Source of the DNA: Oscillibacter valericigenes
GTDB lineage: Bacteria; Bacillota; Clostridia; Oscillospirales; Oscillospiraceae
Assembly (NCBI RefSeq): GCF_021531315.1
Contig: NZ_JAFBIQ010000025.1
Location: 1 to 32,364 of the forward strand
DNA length: 32,364 bases
Reading direction: 5' to 3'
Positions 22,004 to 29,909 of this stretch are shown here, piece after piece. A model generated the notes under the pieces. The model worked only from the letters and a program-made list of their open reading frames with translations. It did not search any database and had not been told where the DNA came from. Position 1 is the stretch's first letter. Every line of letters starts with the position of its first letter. A program made the position numbers and the translations under genes.

Positions 22004-22642
22004 ATGAGAGAAAAACCGAGATATTACCGACTGGAACTGGATGACTATTCTGCTGCCGCTTTTACCAGTTTCGGAAAATACTATTACGGTACAACGGAGG
22101 ACTTTCGTTGCTTCTTTAGAGAGCTCACCATTGATATGGCTCTGAAGAAACAATTTGGGAATCTGATATCTAGATTCCAGTCCTTCGAAGAAGGGCAGCA
22201 AAACATCAGCCACTACATTGCTTACAGGAAGATACCGTTCCTCGTTCCCACGCATCTGCTCCACAAGGAAACTGTCATCTTGGAGAATTACGAATGGGAG
22301 CACACTAACACATGGGGCTTACCCTACTATATGCGCTGTGACAAAGTCGAATCGGAACATCTCTGGTTTGCTTGTGACGGAGAATACTGCCGCACAGTCA
22401 AAGCTGTGTTTTCAAAATTGCAGTATGCTGGGGATGTCGGTCAGTGGAAGCATGTGGGAACAATGCTTTGGGGATTTCCGTGCATTCTCGCTGGGAACCA
22501 ATTTGGCTTCCGGAATCGGTTAGCGGAATCGGAGAAGCAATTTAAGACCATGGAGGAAGTCCAGCAGGATTGGGAGGTGTTTCTCAAAAGCCCAGATCCT
22601 GACTATTCGGAGTTTTGCAATGACATCTTTGGTGATGGCTGA
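22004..22642 (+). CDS. Unknown cargo protein (212 residues)
   Basis: A 212-residue protein, unrecognised. It has many aromatic residues (YYRLELDDYS, WGLPYYMRCD, WFACDGEYC). Cysteines are scattered, with no clear zinc site. The ribosome site is weak. It follows the RNA ligase by 30 nt and precedes another unknown gene by 17 nt, so it belongs to the same operon. Confidence 0.65.
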   Translation: MREKPRYYRLELDDYSAAAFTSFGKYYYGTTEDFRCFFRELTIDMALKKQFGNLISRFQSFEEGQQNISHYIAYRKIPFLVPTHLLHKETVILENYEWEHTNTWGLPYYMRCDKVESEHLWFACDGEYCRTVKAVFSKLQYAGDVGQWKHVGTMLWGFPCILAGNQFGFRNRLAESEKQFKTMEEVQQDWEVFLKSPDPDYSEFCNDIFGDG

Positions 22643-22659
22643 CACCATAGGGGGATTCC

Positions 22660-23355
22660 ATGAAAGAGAAATATCAAATCAGATCTCAAGGAAGCAACCT
22701 GACAAAGTATCTAGCAGAACAAGAATCGATGAACACTGACAGGTCTTTCTTCGGCTGTGTCTTCCAATTTTTTGACACCTCATATCATCCAACCACAAAG
22801 GACGAGATCATAATAAACTCACAGAAAAAGAGATTAATATCTTCATACCTAAAAAGCAAAGGCCAAACGGAGGTATGCAGCATGGGCAAATGGCTTGGCT
22901 ACATGGTGGAACTGTACCACGATGGTCAATGGTACAACATCGACCAGTGGCATCGACACGCAAATGGACAACTCAGACACCACTTTCTGTATACTGCGCC
23001 GGAACGAGATATTCTCTCTAGTGCACATGATGAGCTGGCTCTTAGTAGAGAGAGAATCTGCTTTTCTGACCTGGCAGCAGAAACCCAGGATATCATCTGT
23101 GCAGAAAATCCAGCTTTCGAACGCAGTACATTCGACTCGTGGGATTTCTTCATTTGGGGCAGCTTCTCTGATTTAGAGACACTGCTGCAAAAGCTCGCTG
23201 CAAAAGAAAACGATAAATGCATCTCAAAGGACTTACTCGAAACACTGATCTTCATGATTCGAAACCAAGTCCAGATTTTCCAACAAACCATCCCGTACTC
23301 CGTGGCTGATAGGTCATCGGAAATGCCAATCAGGATCATTATCTGTGAACTGTGA
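22660..23355 (+). CDS. Unknown cargo protein with a possible internal start
   Basis: A 231-residue open frame. An internal CGGAGGT site precedes the ATG at 22882, which begins MGKWLGYMVELYHDGQWYNI, much like MSTSYFIFTEVLASDQWHCI in the gene at 20,031. So the first 74 residues may be a separate or fused segment here too. The ends also look alike by eye (RIIICEL versus RIMLFST). A shared family is possible but weak. No catalytic motif is visible. Confidence 0.6.
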   Translation: MKEKYQIRSQGSNLTKYLAEQESMNTDRSFFGCVFQFFDTSYHPTTKDEIIINSQKKRLISSYLKSKGQTEVCSMGKWLGYMVELYHDGQWYNIDQWHRHANGQLRHHFLYTAPERDILSSAHDELALSRERICFSDLAAETQDIICAENPAFERSTFDSWDFFIWGSFSDLETLLQKLAAKENDKCISKDLLETLIFMIRNQVQIFQQTIPYSVADRSSEMPIRIIICEL

Positions 23356-23422
23356 TTTTTTGATAGCTATTCGCTCCGAAATATGGTAATTGTTCGTGTT
23401 ACAAAGAAGGAGGTGGAACACC

Positions 23423-24187
23423 ATGATTTATGCAATGTCTGATATCCATGGACAAAAGCGGCGCTTTGATTCCGTCATGAAGCAAATCAACCTGCAGCCG
23501 GATGATACTCTTTATATCCTTGGAGATGTGATAGACAGAAACCCAGATGGCATCAAAATCCTTCGTCAGATCATGGCGATGCCAAATGCCAAGATGCTTC
23601 TGGGTAACCACGAATTAATGATGATGAATGCTCTCTACTACCCTCCCCCAGAAGATGAGGAGTGGCCCGACCTCTACTACGGACCCAAGCTGTCTCTGTG
23701 GTATAGAAATGGTGGCCAGATAACGCATAATTATCTGAAGCACATAAAGAAAACCATTCGTCAGGAGATATTCGAGTATCTGGAGAAGTTGCCTTTAAAC
23801 ATAGAACTTACTCTGAACAATAGGCAGTTCATTCTGACCCACGCAGCGCCTGTCGAGCTTTATGAAACCTACGGCCATAAATATGAGTGTGAGCGAGACT
23901 TTGCCGTCTGGATGCGATTTGACAGTTTCCCTGTTCTGGAGGACTGCACAGTCATCTTCGGACACACGCCAACTATCCGTTTCCAGTATGATAACCCAAT
24001 GGCAATATGGGATGTAAAGAGCTGGATTGGAATCGACTGCGGATGTATGCTTCCTGAAAAGGGTGACCCCTGGTCCGGAGCACTTGGAAGACTGTCGTGT
24101 CTCCGATTGGATGATATGCAAGTCTTTTACTCCGAGGAACCTCAATACGACAATCTTAAAGAATCGGAGGAACAGCATGATGGATGA
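23423..24187 (+). CDS. Calcineurin-like metallophosphoesterase 2 (lambda-phosphatase/PrpE-like)
   Basis: A 254-residue metallophosphoesterase with the motifs SDIHGQ (Asp7, His9), GDVIDRN (Asp35, Asp38, Arg39), GNHE (61-64), a LTHAAP histidine and a closing GHTP. The GDVIDR form is that of the phage lambda protein phosphatase group, whose members remove phosphate from proteins and can also act on nucleic-acid ends. The start at 23423 follows AAGGAGGTGG. It overlaps the RelB-like gene by 11 nt. It is closer to PP-type phosphatases than phosphoesterase 1. Confidence 0.88.
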   Translation: MIYAMSDIHGQKRRFDSVMKQINLQPDDTLYILGDVIDRNPDGIKILRQIMAMPNAKMLLGNHELMMMNALYYPPPEDEEWPDLYYGPKLSLWYRNGGQITHNYLKHIKKTIRQEIFEYLEKLPLNIELTLNNRQFILTHAAPVELYETYGHKYECERDFAVWMRFDSFPVLEDCTVIFGHTPTIRFQYDNPMAIWDVKSWIGIDCGCMLPEKGDPWSGALGRLSCLRLDDMQVFYSEEPQYDNLKESEEQHDG

Positions 24188-24401
24188 TGGCAAAGTTACG
24201 ATTACCATAGAAATCGATGCAGAACTGCTGGCACAGGTAACCGATGTGCTAAAGCCTTATGGCCTCACGCCGGAAGAAGCCGCGGTGCAGTTCTTCGAAT
24301 ACTGTGCCGACCCAAAGACACAGGATCATGCGATTACACTTCTCAAAAGGTGGAAAGAGGAACAGGAAGCGCAAGAGAGGAATAGCACCAATGCTAAGTA
24401 A
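24177..24401 (+). CDS. RelB/DinJ-like small protein
   Basis: A 74-residue protein. The segment VTITIEIDAELLAQVTDVLK, then GLTPEEAAVQFFEY, matches the ribbon-helix-helix start of RelB/DinJ antitoxins. The start at 24177 follows GGAGG and overlaps the phosphoesterase gene by 11 nt. No RelE/YafQ-type toxin follows; the next gene has no such motif. It could be a DNA-binding regulator of the operon or an orphan antitoxin. Confidence 0.7.
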   Translation: MMDDGKVTITIEIDAELLAQVTDVLKPYGLTPEEAAVQFFEYCADPKTQDHAITLLKRWKEEQEAQERNSTNAK

Positions 24402-24732
24402 AGAAGGGTTCTGCAAAGCACTCCAGATGATAAAGGAGCAAGAGTCCATCGACGAACAGTTCAGCAAAGCACTCGACCTAGTTGGCAATGGCCACTTTGT
24501 ATTCGGTACCGAAAACAAGTATCTTCTGGCTCTTAGAGATGTTTTGAAAGAAGCGGTCAATGACCAATACGACTACATCGATTGGTGGCTGTATGAAGCA
24601 GCCGATGACTATACGGTATGGGAAGCAAATTGTACCATGAAGTATTGTCTCAAAGAGCCAGAAGCCCTGTATGATTATATAACTGGTATGCTAAAACCTA
24701 TCCCTGTATCTTCCGGAGAAAGCACATCATAG
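24391..24732 (+). CDS. Unknown cargo protein (113 residues)
   Basis: A 113-residue acidic, mostly helical protein beginning MLSKEGFCKALQMIKEQESI. The segment DYIDWWLYEAADDYTVWE looks conserved in character (aromatic and acidic). It overlaps the RelB-like gene by 11 nt; a GAGAGGA ribosome site lies upstream. The family is known to me only as hypothetical proteins of Clostridia; no function can be given. Confidence 0.65.
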   Translation: MLSKEGFCKALQMIKEQESIDEQFSKALDLVGNGHFVFGTENKYLLALRDVLKEAVNDQYDYIDWWLYEAADDYTVWEANCTMKYCLKEPEALYDYITGMLKPIPVSSGESTS

Positions 24733-24753
24733 TAGGAGTAAAGGAATGTCAAA

Positions 24754-24954
24754 ATGAAAAGACTGCCGCCACTATCCGAAATGGAACGCATCGAGCAAAC
24801 ACTGCTCGTCGAAAAACTGGATGAAATCCTGGAACGCATTGGCAACGAAGACATCGGCTTCGTAATAACAGAAAACGGTCTACCAGATATGGTCCTTATG
24901 CCATTCCGCTGGTTTGCCGAGAACTTTCCGGATGAAGTGCCTGATGGCCTATAA
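24754..24954 (+). CDS. Small protein, possibly Phd/YefM-antitoxin-like
   Basis: A 66-residue protein with IGFVITENGLPDMVLMPFRW, which resembles the xxPVVITxNGKPxAVLLP signature of Phd/YefM antitoxins, here at the C-terminal side of a helix. The similarity is short and by eye. The ribosome site is AAAGGA. No toxin partner is evident. Confidence 0.5.
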   Translation: MKRLPPLSEMERIEQTLLVEKLDEILERIGNEDIGFVITENGLPDMVLMPFRWFAENFPDEVPDGL

Positions 24955-25005
24955 ACGACCGATTTCAAATCGAGATAGATTCCACCGCTGAGGAGCCGAG
25001 AAAAG

Positions 25006-25251
25006 ATGGATGAGAAGTTTAACAGAATACCCGTCAGTGTCATCCATTTTGATAAGGATGGCACAGTCACAGATGTGGAGGATTACAACCTCGATAAAGT
25101 CGAACCTGACTTGTGGGCGCTCAAAGGTCTGGCTGCAGCACTGCTCCCTGTCATTCGCGAGTTCTATACGCGCGAAGAAAATGTTCAAGCATTTGAGGCG
25201 TGGCTGAAAGATTGGGAAAGTAATCCTCAAGAACACGGCAAGCGAAAATGA
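25006..25251 (+). CDS. Small unknown protein at the right end of the element
   Basis: An 81-residue protein with a beta-rich start (RIPVSVIHFDKDGTVTDVED) and helical C-terminus. The family is unknown. It has a GAGGAG-like site about 14 nt before the ATG. It is the last gene with mobile-element base composition; after it, an AT-richer gap leads to GC-rich chromosomal DNA. Confidence 0.55.
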   Translation: MDEKFNRIPVSVIHFDKDGTVTDVEDYNLDKVEPDLWALKGLAAALLPVIREFYTREENVQAFEAWLKDWESNPQEHGKRK

Positions 25252-25437
25252 TCACAAAGGCGGGAATCGGAAATGTGAGGCTGTATCTATTTTGGTCACT
25301 CTTAAAAATCCCTCGATTCTTCTCTATCACGGGAAATTGTAAGCAAAAAAATATGGCCGAAACAGCTCAAAGCCGCTTCAGCTCTCGATTTTTCCTATTT
25401 TCAGCATGCATCTAAATTGGTCACGCATCACAAAGAA
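25252..25437. repeat. Gene-free right end of the element with imperfect direct repeats
   Basis: ATCTATTTTGGTCAC (25285-25299) and ATCTAAATTGGTCAC (25410-25424) are the same at 13 of 15 positions. Between them, CTCGATTCTTC and CTCGATTTTTC also repeat (about 25312 and 25384). No gene is seen. The pattern fits an attachment-site or terminal region of the mobile element; no crossover dinucleotide can be named from one end. Confidence 0.4.
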
Positions 25438-25465
25438 CCGCAGCCGAAAGGCTGCGGTCCTTTCT
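25438..25465 (+). terminator. Terminator at the element/chromosome junction
   Basis: ACCGCAGCC, GAAA loop, GGCTGCGGT, followed by CCTTTCTTTTC. It is a compact hairpin with a T-rich tail and lies just inside the switch to GC-rich sequence. Confidence 0.7.
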
Positions 25466-25687
25466 TTTCATTTGCCCCGTTAACGCGCCGCACCGCCTGC
25501 GGTCTCCGCGGGAGGCAATGGCTGCTGCACAGATGCCGTCCCTACGGGATGGACGACCTTTTCCCGGAGCTCTTGGAAGAGCTGGCGCGGGATGAAAGGC
25601 TGACGCGCTCTGTCATTTAGCGCACCATGAGCTTGAGGAACTCTACCTCGTCCTCCAAATCGTCCACGCGGGAGCGCGGGTGCTTTT
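25466..25687. other. GC-rich spacer between element and choloylglycine hydrolase gene
   Basis: 222 nt with no convincing gene. On the minus strand a short frame without a start (about 25617-25671) reads SRVDDLEDEVEFLKLMVR and stop, which looks like a genuine protein end. On the plus strand a 23-residue frame (25549-25620) starts MDDLFPELLEEL and may be chance. Remnants of a gene disrupted near the insertion point are possible. Confidence 0.4.
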
Positions 25688-26677
25688 TTACGGGCGGATG
25701 GGGGAATTCTGGAGGAAAATGTCCTCCTGCGTGCGCATTGGATAGCGGACGAGCACATCGGCTTCGAGATTTTCCCGATGCATATCCACCGCGTTGATGC
25801 GGCGGTTGAAGTAGGTGGTGTAGTAATAGACGCCGCGGCTGGCATTCCAGCAGGAGGTGTAGATGGTGCGCTCATACTCGCCGGGGCGCACCTCGCAGCA
25901 GCCATTTTGCTGCTCGACCGAGCCGAGGATGTGGAAGAACTGTCCGACGCTGTCGGCCTCGCTCTCGCCGGAGACGGAGTGGAGCCGCGTGAACGCCGCG
26001 CGCGCGAAGCGCGAGGCGGAGGAGAGGTCGCCGGGGAGCCCCAGCGCGCCCATGCCGCGGCTGTAAAGCGTGAGCGGCAGCGCGTCGGAGAACAGGTTTT
26101 CGGGCTGCTTGGGGGAGAGGTGCATGAGGTTATTGAGCGCGAACAGCTGCTGGGGGAAGGGTGGGTTGTTCGTCAGCACGCCCGCGGGATCGTCGTAGAC
26201 CTTCAGCCCGTCCGCGACGGATTCGACGACGATCGCGCCGCTTTGGTCGGCGACGAGCCAGTGGAGCTGCGCGGCAGGGAGCTGCGGGCTGAACGGCGTG
26301 CCGACGAGGTTCATCGTGCGCAGGGCTTCACGCGCCTCCGCGAGCGTCGCGCAGCGGCCGAGCAGCCACGGAATGAACTCGAACTGCGCGATGTTCTCGC
26401 GCCCCGAAGAGACCTCGGCATAGTGCGCGTTGCCGACGAAGTTCAGCCCCGCCATGCCGAGGCCCTTTTCGTTCACCGCATCATAGTAGAGCGGGAAGCC
26501 GTCGGCGATGTGCGCCGTGCCGATGACAGCGTAGTGCGTGTCCATCGTGCCGCCATGGCGCAGGACGATGGGAAAGCGGCGCGGCAGGATGACGACCTCC
26601 TCGCCGTAGGAGAACTCATAGTCGAGCGTGCGCCCCATATAGAAGTCTTTGGTCTGATAGGTTGCTGCGGTGCACAT
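25688..26677 (-). CDS. Choloylglycine hydrolase family protein (bile salt hydrolase / penicillin V acylase type)
   Basis: A 329-residue Ntn-hydrolase. The N-terminal Cys2 (MCTAATY) becomes the nucleophile after removal of Met1. Other active-site residues are visible: Arg16 and Asp19 in GRTLDYE, Asn79 in GLNFVG, the Asn pair in LTNNPPF (170-171) and an arginine in SRFARAAF. The length is normal for the family. The enzyme hydrolyses the amide bond of conjugated bile acids or related acyl amides; whether bile salts or penicillin V is preferred cannot be told from sequence. It has a strong GGAGG ribosome site. It is chromosomal by composition and fits a gut organism. Confidence 0.93.
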   Translation of the reverse strand: MCTAATYQTKDFYMGRTLDYEFSYGEEVVILPRRFPIVLRHGGTMDTHYAVIGTAHIADGFPLYYDAVNEKGLGMAGLNFVGNAHYAEVSSGRENIAQFEFIPWLLGRCATLAEAREALRTMNLVGTPFSPQLPAAQLHWLVADQSGAIVVESVADGLKVYDDPAGVLTNNPPFPQQLFALNNLMHLSPKQPENLFSDALPLTLYSRGMGALGLPGDLSSASRFARAAFTRLHSVSGESEADSVGQFFHILGSVEQQNGCCEVRPGEYERTIYTSCWNASRGVYYYTTYFNRRINAVDMHRENLEADVLVRYPMRTQEDIFLQNSPIRP

Positions 26678-26766
26678 AAGCCCCTCCGAAAAAAGAATTT
26701 TGTTTTATATGCGCAAAGCTGCGGGACGTGGGGATACGGTCCGCGGCCGGTGATTTGACGCTTTGC

Positions 26767-27309
26767 TCAATAGTTTTCCGCGTGAATTTCAAAGTAGCTC
26801 TGCGGATGGCTGCAGGCGGGGCAGACCTCCGGGGCCTTCTCGCCAACGACGATGTGGCCGCAGTTGCGGCACTCCCACACCTTGACACTGCTCTTGGCAA
26901 AGACCTCGGCGGTTTCCACATTGTGCAGCAGGGCGCGGTAGCGCTCCTCGTGGTGCTTTTCGATGGCGGCGACCAAACGGAACCGCTCGGCCAAGTCGTG
27001 GAAGCCCTCCGCGTCGGCGGTCTTGGCAAAGCCATCGTACATATCGGTCCACTCGTAGTTCTCGCCCTCAGCGGCGGAGAGAAGATTTTCGGCGGTGTCG
27101 CCAATGCCGTTCAGCTCCTTGAACCACAGCTTTGCATGCTCCTTTTCGTTCTCGGCGGTCTTGAGGAACAGCGCCGCGATCTGCTCGTAGCCTTCCTTCT
27201 TGGCCTTGGAGGCGAAGTAGGTGTACTTGCTGCGCGCCTCGGACTCGCCGGAAAAGGCCGCCATCAGGTTCTTTTCGGTCTGGGTGCCTGCATACTTGGT
27301 GTTCTTCAT
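26767..27309 (-). CDS. Rubrerythrin
   Basis: A 180-residue protein with a ferritin-like diiron domain (about 10-140, with GESEAR, ENEKEH and IEKHHEERY metal-binding motifs) and a C-terminal rubredoxin-like domain with CRNCGH (about 147-152) and CPACSHP (about 162-168). Rubrerythrin reduces hydrogen peroxide to water in anaerobes, taking electrons through the rubredoxin site. It has an AAAGGAGG site before the ATG. It is complete and typical in length. Confidence 0.97.
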   Translation of the reverse strand: MKNTKYAGTQTEKNLMAAFSGESEARSKYTYFASKAKKEGYEQIAALFLKTAENEKEHAKLWFKELNGIGDTAENLLSAAEGENYEWTDMYDGFAKTADAEGFHDLAERFRLVAAIEKHHEERYRALLHNVETAEVFAKSSVKVWECRNCGHIVVGEKAPEVCPACSHPQSYFEIHAENY

Positions 27310-27415
27310 GGGGGGAACCTCCTTTATAAGTCATAGATCGAGATGGGATAATTATACCCTTTTTGCCGAGATTTACTATGGCATAAGCCACAGCGCGAAA
27401 AAACGGACGGCGCTC

Positions 27416-27991
27416 TCAGTCCGACCTGCGGCCGGCGTGCCAGCCGCAGGTCGTGAGATGGTCGTCCACCAGCCCTGCCGACTGGAGCAGGGAGTAGACG
27501 ATGGTCGAGCCGACGAAGGTGAAGCCGCGCCGCCTAAGGTCGCGGCTGATGCGGTCGGAGAGCGGCGTGGAGGCGGGAACCTCGGCGGGCGTTTTGGGGC
27601 TGTTGACGATGGGGCGGCCGTCCACATAGGCCCAGAGGAAGCGGTCGAAGCTGCCGAATTCGCGCTGAATTTCCAAAAAGTGCTTCGCGTTTTCGATCAC
27701 GGAGACGATCTTGCGGCGGTTGCGGACGATGCCCGCGTTGCCCATCAGCTCCTCGACCTTTGCCTCGTCGAAGCGGGCGACGGCGGCGGGGTCGAAGCTT
27801 GCGAAGGCCGCGCGGAAAGCCTCTCGCTTTTTCAAAATGGTGATCCACGAAAGCCCCGCCTGCATCCCCTCGAGCGAGAGCAGCTCAAAGAGCGCGCGGT
27901 CGTCGTGCGTGGGACGGCCCCACTCGTTGTCGTGGTAGTCGAGGTAAATTTGCTCCGGCCCTGCCCAATCGCAGCGTGAGGGCTGCACCAT
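27416..27991 (-). CDS. tag: DNA-3-methyladenine glycosylase I
   Basis: A 191-residue glycosylase of the Tag family, which removes 3-methyladenine from DNA in base excision repair. Zinc-binding positions are seen as Cys7 (SRCDW), His20 in YHDNEWG and the closing TTCGWH. The segment FELLSLEGMQAGLSWITILKK is the family signature. The start at 27991 (MVQPSRCDW) is preferred; it comes one nucleotide after the stop of ridA, so the two are co-transcribed. A longer in-frame start lies inside ridA and is unlikely. Confidence 0.95.
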   Translation of the reverse strand: MVQPSRCDWAGPEQIYLDYHDNEWGRPTHDDRALFELLSLEGMQAGLSWITILKKREAFRAAFASFDPAAVARFDEAKVEELMGNAGIVRNRRKIVSVIENAKHFLEIQREFGSFDRFLWAYVDGRPIVNSPKTPAEVPASTPLSDRISRDLRRRGFTFVGSTIVYSLLQSAGLVDDHLTTCGWHAGRRSD

Positions 27992-27992
27992 G

Positions 27993-28373
27993 TTACTTCT
28001 TAGCGGCGATGGCCTCAATTTCGACCAGCGCACCCTTGGGCAGCGCGCCGACCTGCACCGCGCTGCGCGCGGGGCATTCGGTTGTGAAATACTTCGCGTA
28101 CACGGCGTTTACCGCGGCGAACGCGCCCATGTCGGTGAGGAAAACGGTGGTCTTGACCACATCCTCCATCGCGCAGCCCGCGCCGGCGAGGACGGCCTTG
28201 AGGTTTTTGAGGGATTGCTCGGCCTGCTCCTCCACACCGCCGGGGACGAACGCGCCGGTGGCGGGGTCGAGCGGGAGCTGGCCGGAGACGAATACGAAAC
28301 CGCCTGCTTCGATGGCCTGCGAATAGGGACCGATGGCGCCGGGCGCCGCGGTGGTGGCAATGACAGTTTTCAT
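27993..28373 (-). CDS. ridA: RidA family reactive intermediate deaminase
   Basis: A 126-residue protein of the RidA/YjgF family, which hydrolyses reactive enamine and imine intermediates from amino acid metabolism. The family motifs are IGPYSQAI (14-21), VFVSGQLPLDP (27-37) and CPARSAVQVGALPKGALVEIE (100-120), with the active-site arginine in ARSAV and glutamate in EIEAIA. It has an AGGAGG ribosome site about 7 nt upstream of the ATG at 28373 (complement of CCTCCT at 28383-28388). It is followed directly by tag. Confidence 0.95.
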   Translation of the reverse strand: MKTVIATTAAPGAIGPYSQAIEAGGFVFVSGQLPLDPATGAFVPGGVEEQAEQSLKNLKAVLAGAGCAMEDVVKTTVFLTDMGAFAAVNAVYAKYFTTECPARSAVQVGALPKGALVEIEAIAAKK

Positions 28374-28532
28374 TGGAAACAGCCTCCTGTAATATAAGAT
28401 GCTTCCATGATAGCACCCGCGCGGCGTCCGCGTCAAGGCGTGACTTGCTTTTTGCGGCGGGGGCTTGCGTCCCACTGCGCTTTGTGGTATGCTGTGCGCA
28501 GCACAAGGCTGCACAGCAAAGGAGAGATGACA

Positions 28533-28880
28533 ATGATTATTCGTGCAGAGGATAGAAAGCAGATTTTGACGCCCAACGCCCGCGGCGGCGACGGCACGCT
28601 CGATAAGCGCGACTATGTGCTGGAGAATATGCCGGAGAACGCGAAAATGTTTGCCGAGATCAGGCTCGAGCCGGGCTGCTCGCTGGGGACGCACACCCAC
28701 ACGGGCGAATATGAGGTGTTCTTCTTCCATGAGGGGGAGATCACGCTCAACGACAACGGCACCGAGCGCAAGATGCACCCGGGTGACTTCGCCATCTGCT
28801 ACGACGGCGAGAGCCACGGCATCGCCAACCGCACGGACGCGCCTGCGTCGCTGTATGCGGCCATCATCAAGACGAAATAA
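28533..28880 (+). CDS. Cupin domain protein
   Basis: A 115-residue small cupin. The first metal-binding motif is THTHTGEYEVFFFHEG (about 53-68), and the second motif lies near HPGDFAICYDGESHGI. Single-domain cupins bind a metal and small ligands; the reaction is unknown here. The ATG at 28533 follows AAAGGAG by 8 nt; an ATG at 28527 lies too close to that site. It is followed 9 nt later by the TSCPD gene and is likely co-transcribed. Confidence 0.9.
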   Translation: MIIRAEDRKQILTPNARGGDGTLDKRDYVLENMPENAKMFAEIRLEPGCSLGTHTHTGEYEVFFFHEGEITLNDNGTERKMHPGDFAICYDGESHGIANRTDAPASLYAAIIKTK

Positions 28881-28889
28881 GGAGACAGC

Positions 28890-29153
28890 ATGACCACCTA
28901 TACCTATTATCCCAAGGGCACCTGCTCGAAGCAGATGGAGGTCGAGCTGGAGGACGGCGTGATCAAGGATGTGCGCGTGCTCGGCGGCTGCAACGGCAAC
29001 TTGCAGGGCATTTCAAGCCTGGTGCGCGGCATGAAGGCGGCGGACGCCATCGAGAGGATGCGCGGCATCCGCTGCGGCTTCAAGCCGACCTCCTGCCCAG
29101 ACCAGCTCTCCATCGCGCTGGAAAAGGCACTGGAGAAGGAGAAAAATGGATAA
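28890..29153 (+). CDS. TSCPD domain protein
   Basis: An 87-residue protein with the diagnostic TSCPDQLSIAL near the C-terminus and the family core GTCSKQMEVELEDGVI plus GGCNGNLQGISSLVRGM. These small proteins resemble the C-terminal zinc/nucleotide-binding part of class II ribonucleotide reductase; their own role is unknown. The start has AAGGAG. A strong hairpin follows directly. Confidence 0.93.
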   Translation: MTTYTYYPKGTCSKQMEVELEDGVIKDVRVLGGCNGNLQGISSLVRGMKAADAIERMRGIRCGFKPTSCPDQLSIALEKALEKEKNG

Positions 29154-29188
29154 AAGGAACGGCTTCGCATAGCGAAGCCGTTCCTTTT
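29152..29188. terminator. Bidirectional intrinsic terminator
   Basis: AAAAGGAACGGCTTCGC (29152-29168), loop ATA, GCGAAGCCGTTCCTTTT (29172-29188): a perfect 17-bp stem with A and T runs on both sides. It serves the plus-strand cupin/TSCPD pair and the convergent lipoprotein gene. Confidence 0.9.
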
Positions 29189-29212
29189 ATCCTCTTACGA
29201 ACCGAGCAGCGC

Positions 29213-29884
29213 TCAGTCTGCCTCAGGCGTGATCCCCAGCAGGTCGTAGCAGGAAAAGTCGTACACTGTGCCGTCATCCGGCACGGCGAGCGTGCCGTCC
29301 CGCCCACTGAGGGAGGGTTGATAGATAACGCTCGCGCCGTCCGAGGTGGTCACGGTGATCTGCGTGTCGGGCATGATGTCGCTCACATTGGCGGCGATGC
29401 ACAGCGGCATACCGGAGCCGCTCTCCCAAAGGATCTCGCCGACCACAGGGCCCTCCGCGTCCCAGCTGGGCCAGCCGAACTCGTTCACGGTGACGCGCGC
29501 GTCCTCGTCGGCGGGGACGATGCAGTAGATCTCCCAGCCGCCAGTGCAGACGGTCAGCTCGGCGGGCAGGTCAAGCAGGAAGGGATAGCGCGCAGCATAG
29601 CCGTTGTCCTCCAGCAGCGCGTGGAGGTCAATCGTGTCGCTGCCGTAGGTCGAGCCGAGAAGAGCGCAACCGAGCGCCGCACCCTCGCTTTTGACGGTGC
29701 TTCTCAGGTCGGCAAGGGACTGCTCCGCCTCGCTCAGCACGGGCGTATCGGGGATGTCGGGACCATCAGGCTGCTCGATGGGCGGCTGCACGGACGGGTC
29801 TCCAGTTGGCTGCTTTTTGCCGCAGGCGGCAAGGGAGAGCGCCAGCGCGAGCACCAGGAGCAGCGCACAAATAATTCGTTTCAT
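29213..29884 (-). CDS. Predicted lipoprotein of unknown function
   Basis: A 223-residue protein with a lipoprotein signal peptide: MKRIICALLLVLALALSLAAC, where Cys21 in LAAC is the lipidation site. A Pro-rich linker (about 25-48) follows, then a secreted domain of unknown family with aromatic and acidic segments. It is exported and anchored to the membrane outer face in a Gram-positive. The start has AAGGAGG. It lies 25 nt downstream of the TPM gene on the same strand. Confidence 0.85.
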   Translation of the reverse strand: MKRIICALLLVLALALSLAACGKKQPTGDPSVQPPIEQPDGPDIPDTPVLSEAEQSLADLRSTVKSEGAALGCALLGSTYGSDTIDLHALLEDNGYAARYPFLLDLPAELTVCTGGWEIYCIVPADEDARVTVNEFGWPSWDAEGPVVGEILWESGSGMPLCIAANVSDIMPDTQITVTTSDGASVIYQPSLSGRDGTLAVPDDGTVYDFSCYDLLGITPEAD

Positions 29885-29909
29885 GAGAGGGGCCTCCTTT
29901 CGGGGAGCG

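Noticed and set aside
25778-26758. A 326-residue open frame on the plus strand opposite the choloylglycine hydrolase gene
   Set aside because: It is an antisense frame in GC-rich DNA with Arg/Ala/Glu-rich low-complexity sequence and no ribosome site, whereas the minus-strand gene has all family motifs.
27221-27979. A 252-residue plus-strand frame opposite the tag gene
   Set aside because: It crosses the rubrerythrin start region and tag with no start signal and low-complexity composition; both minus-strand genes are clear.
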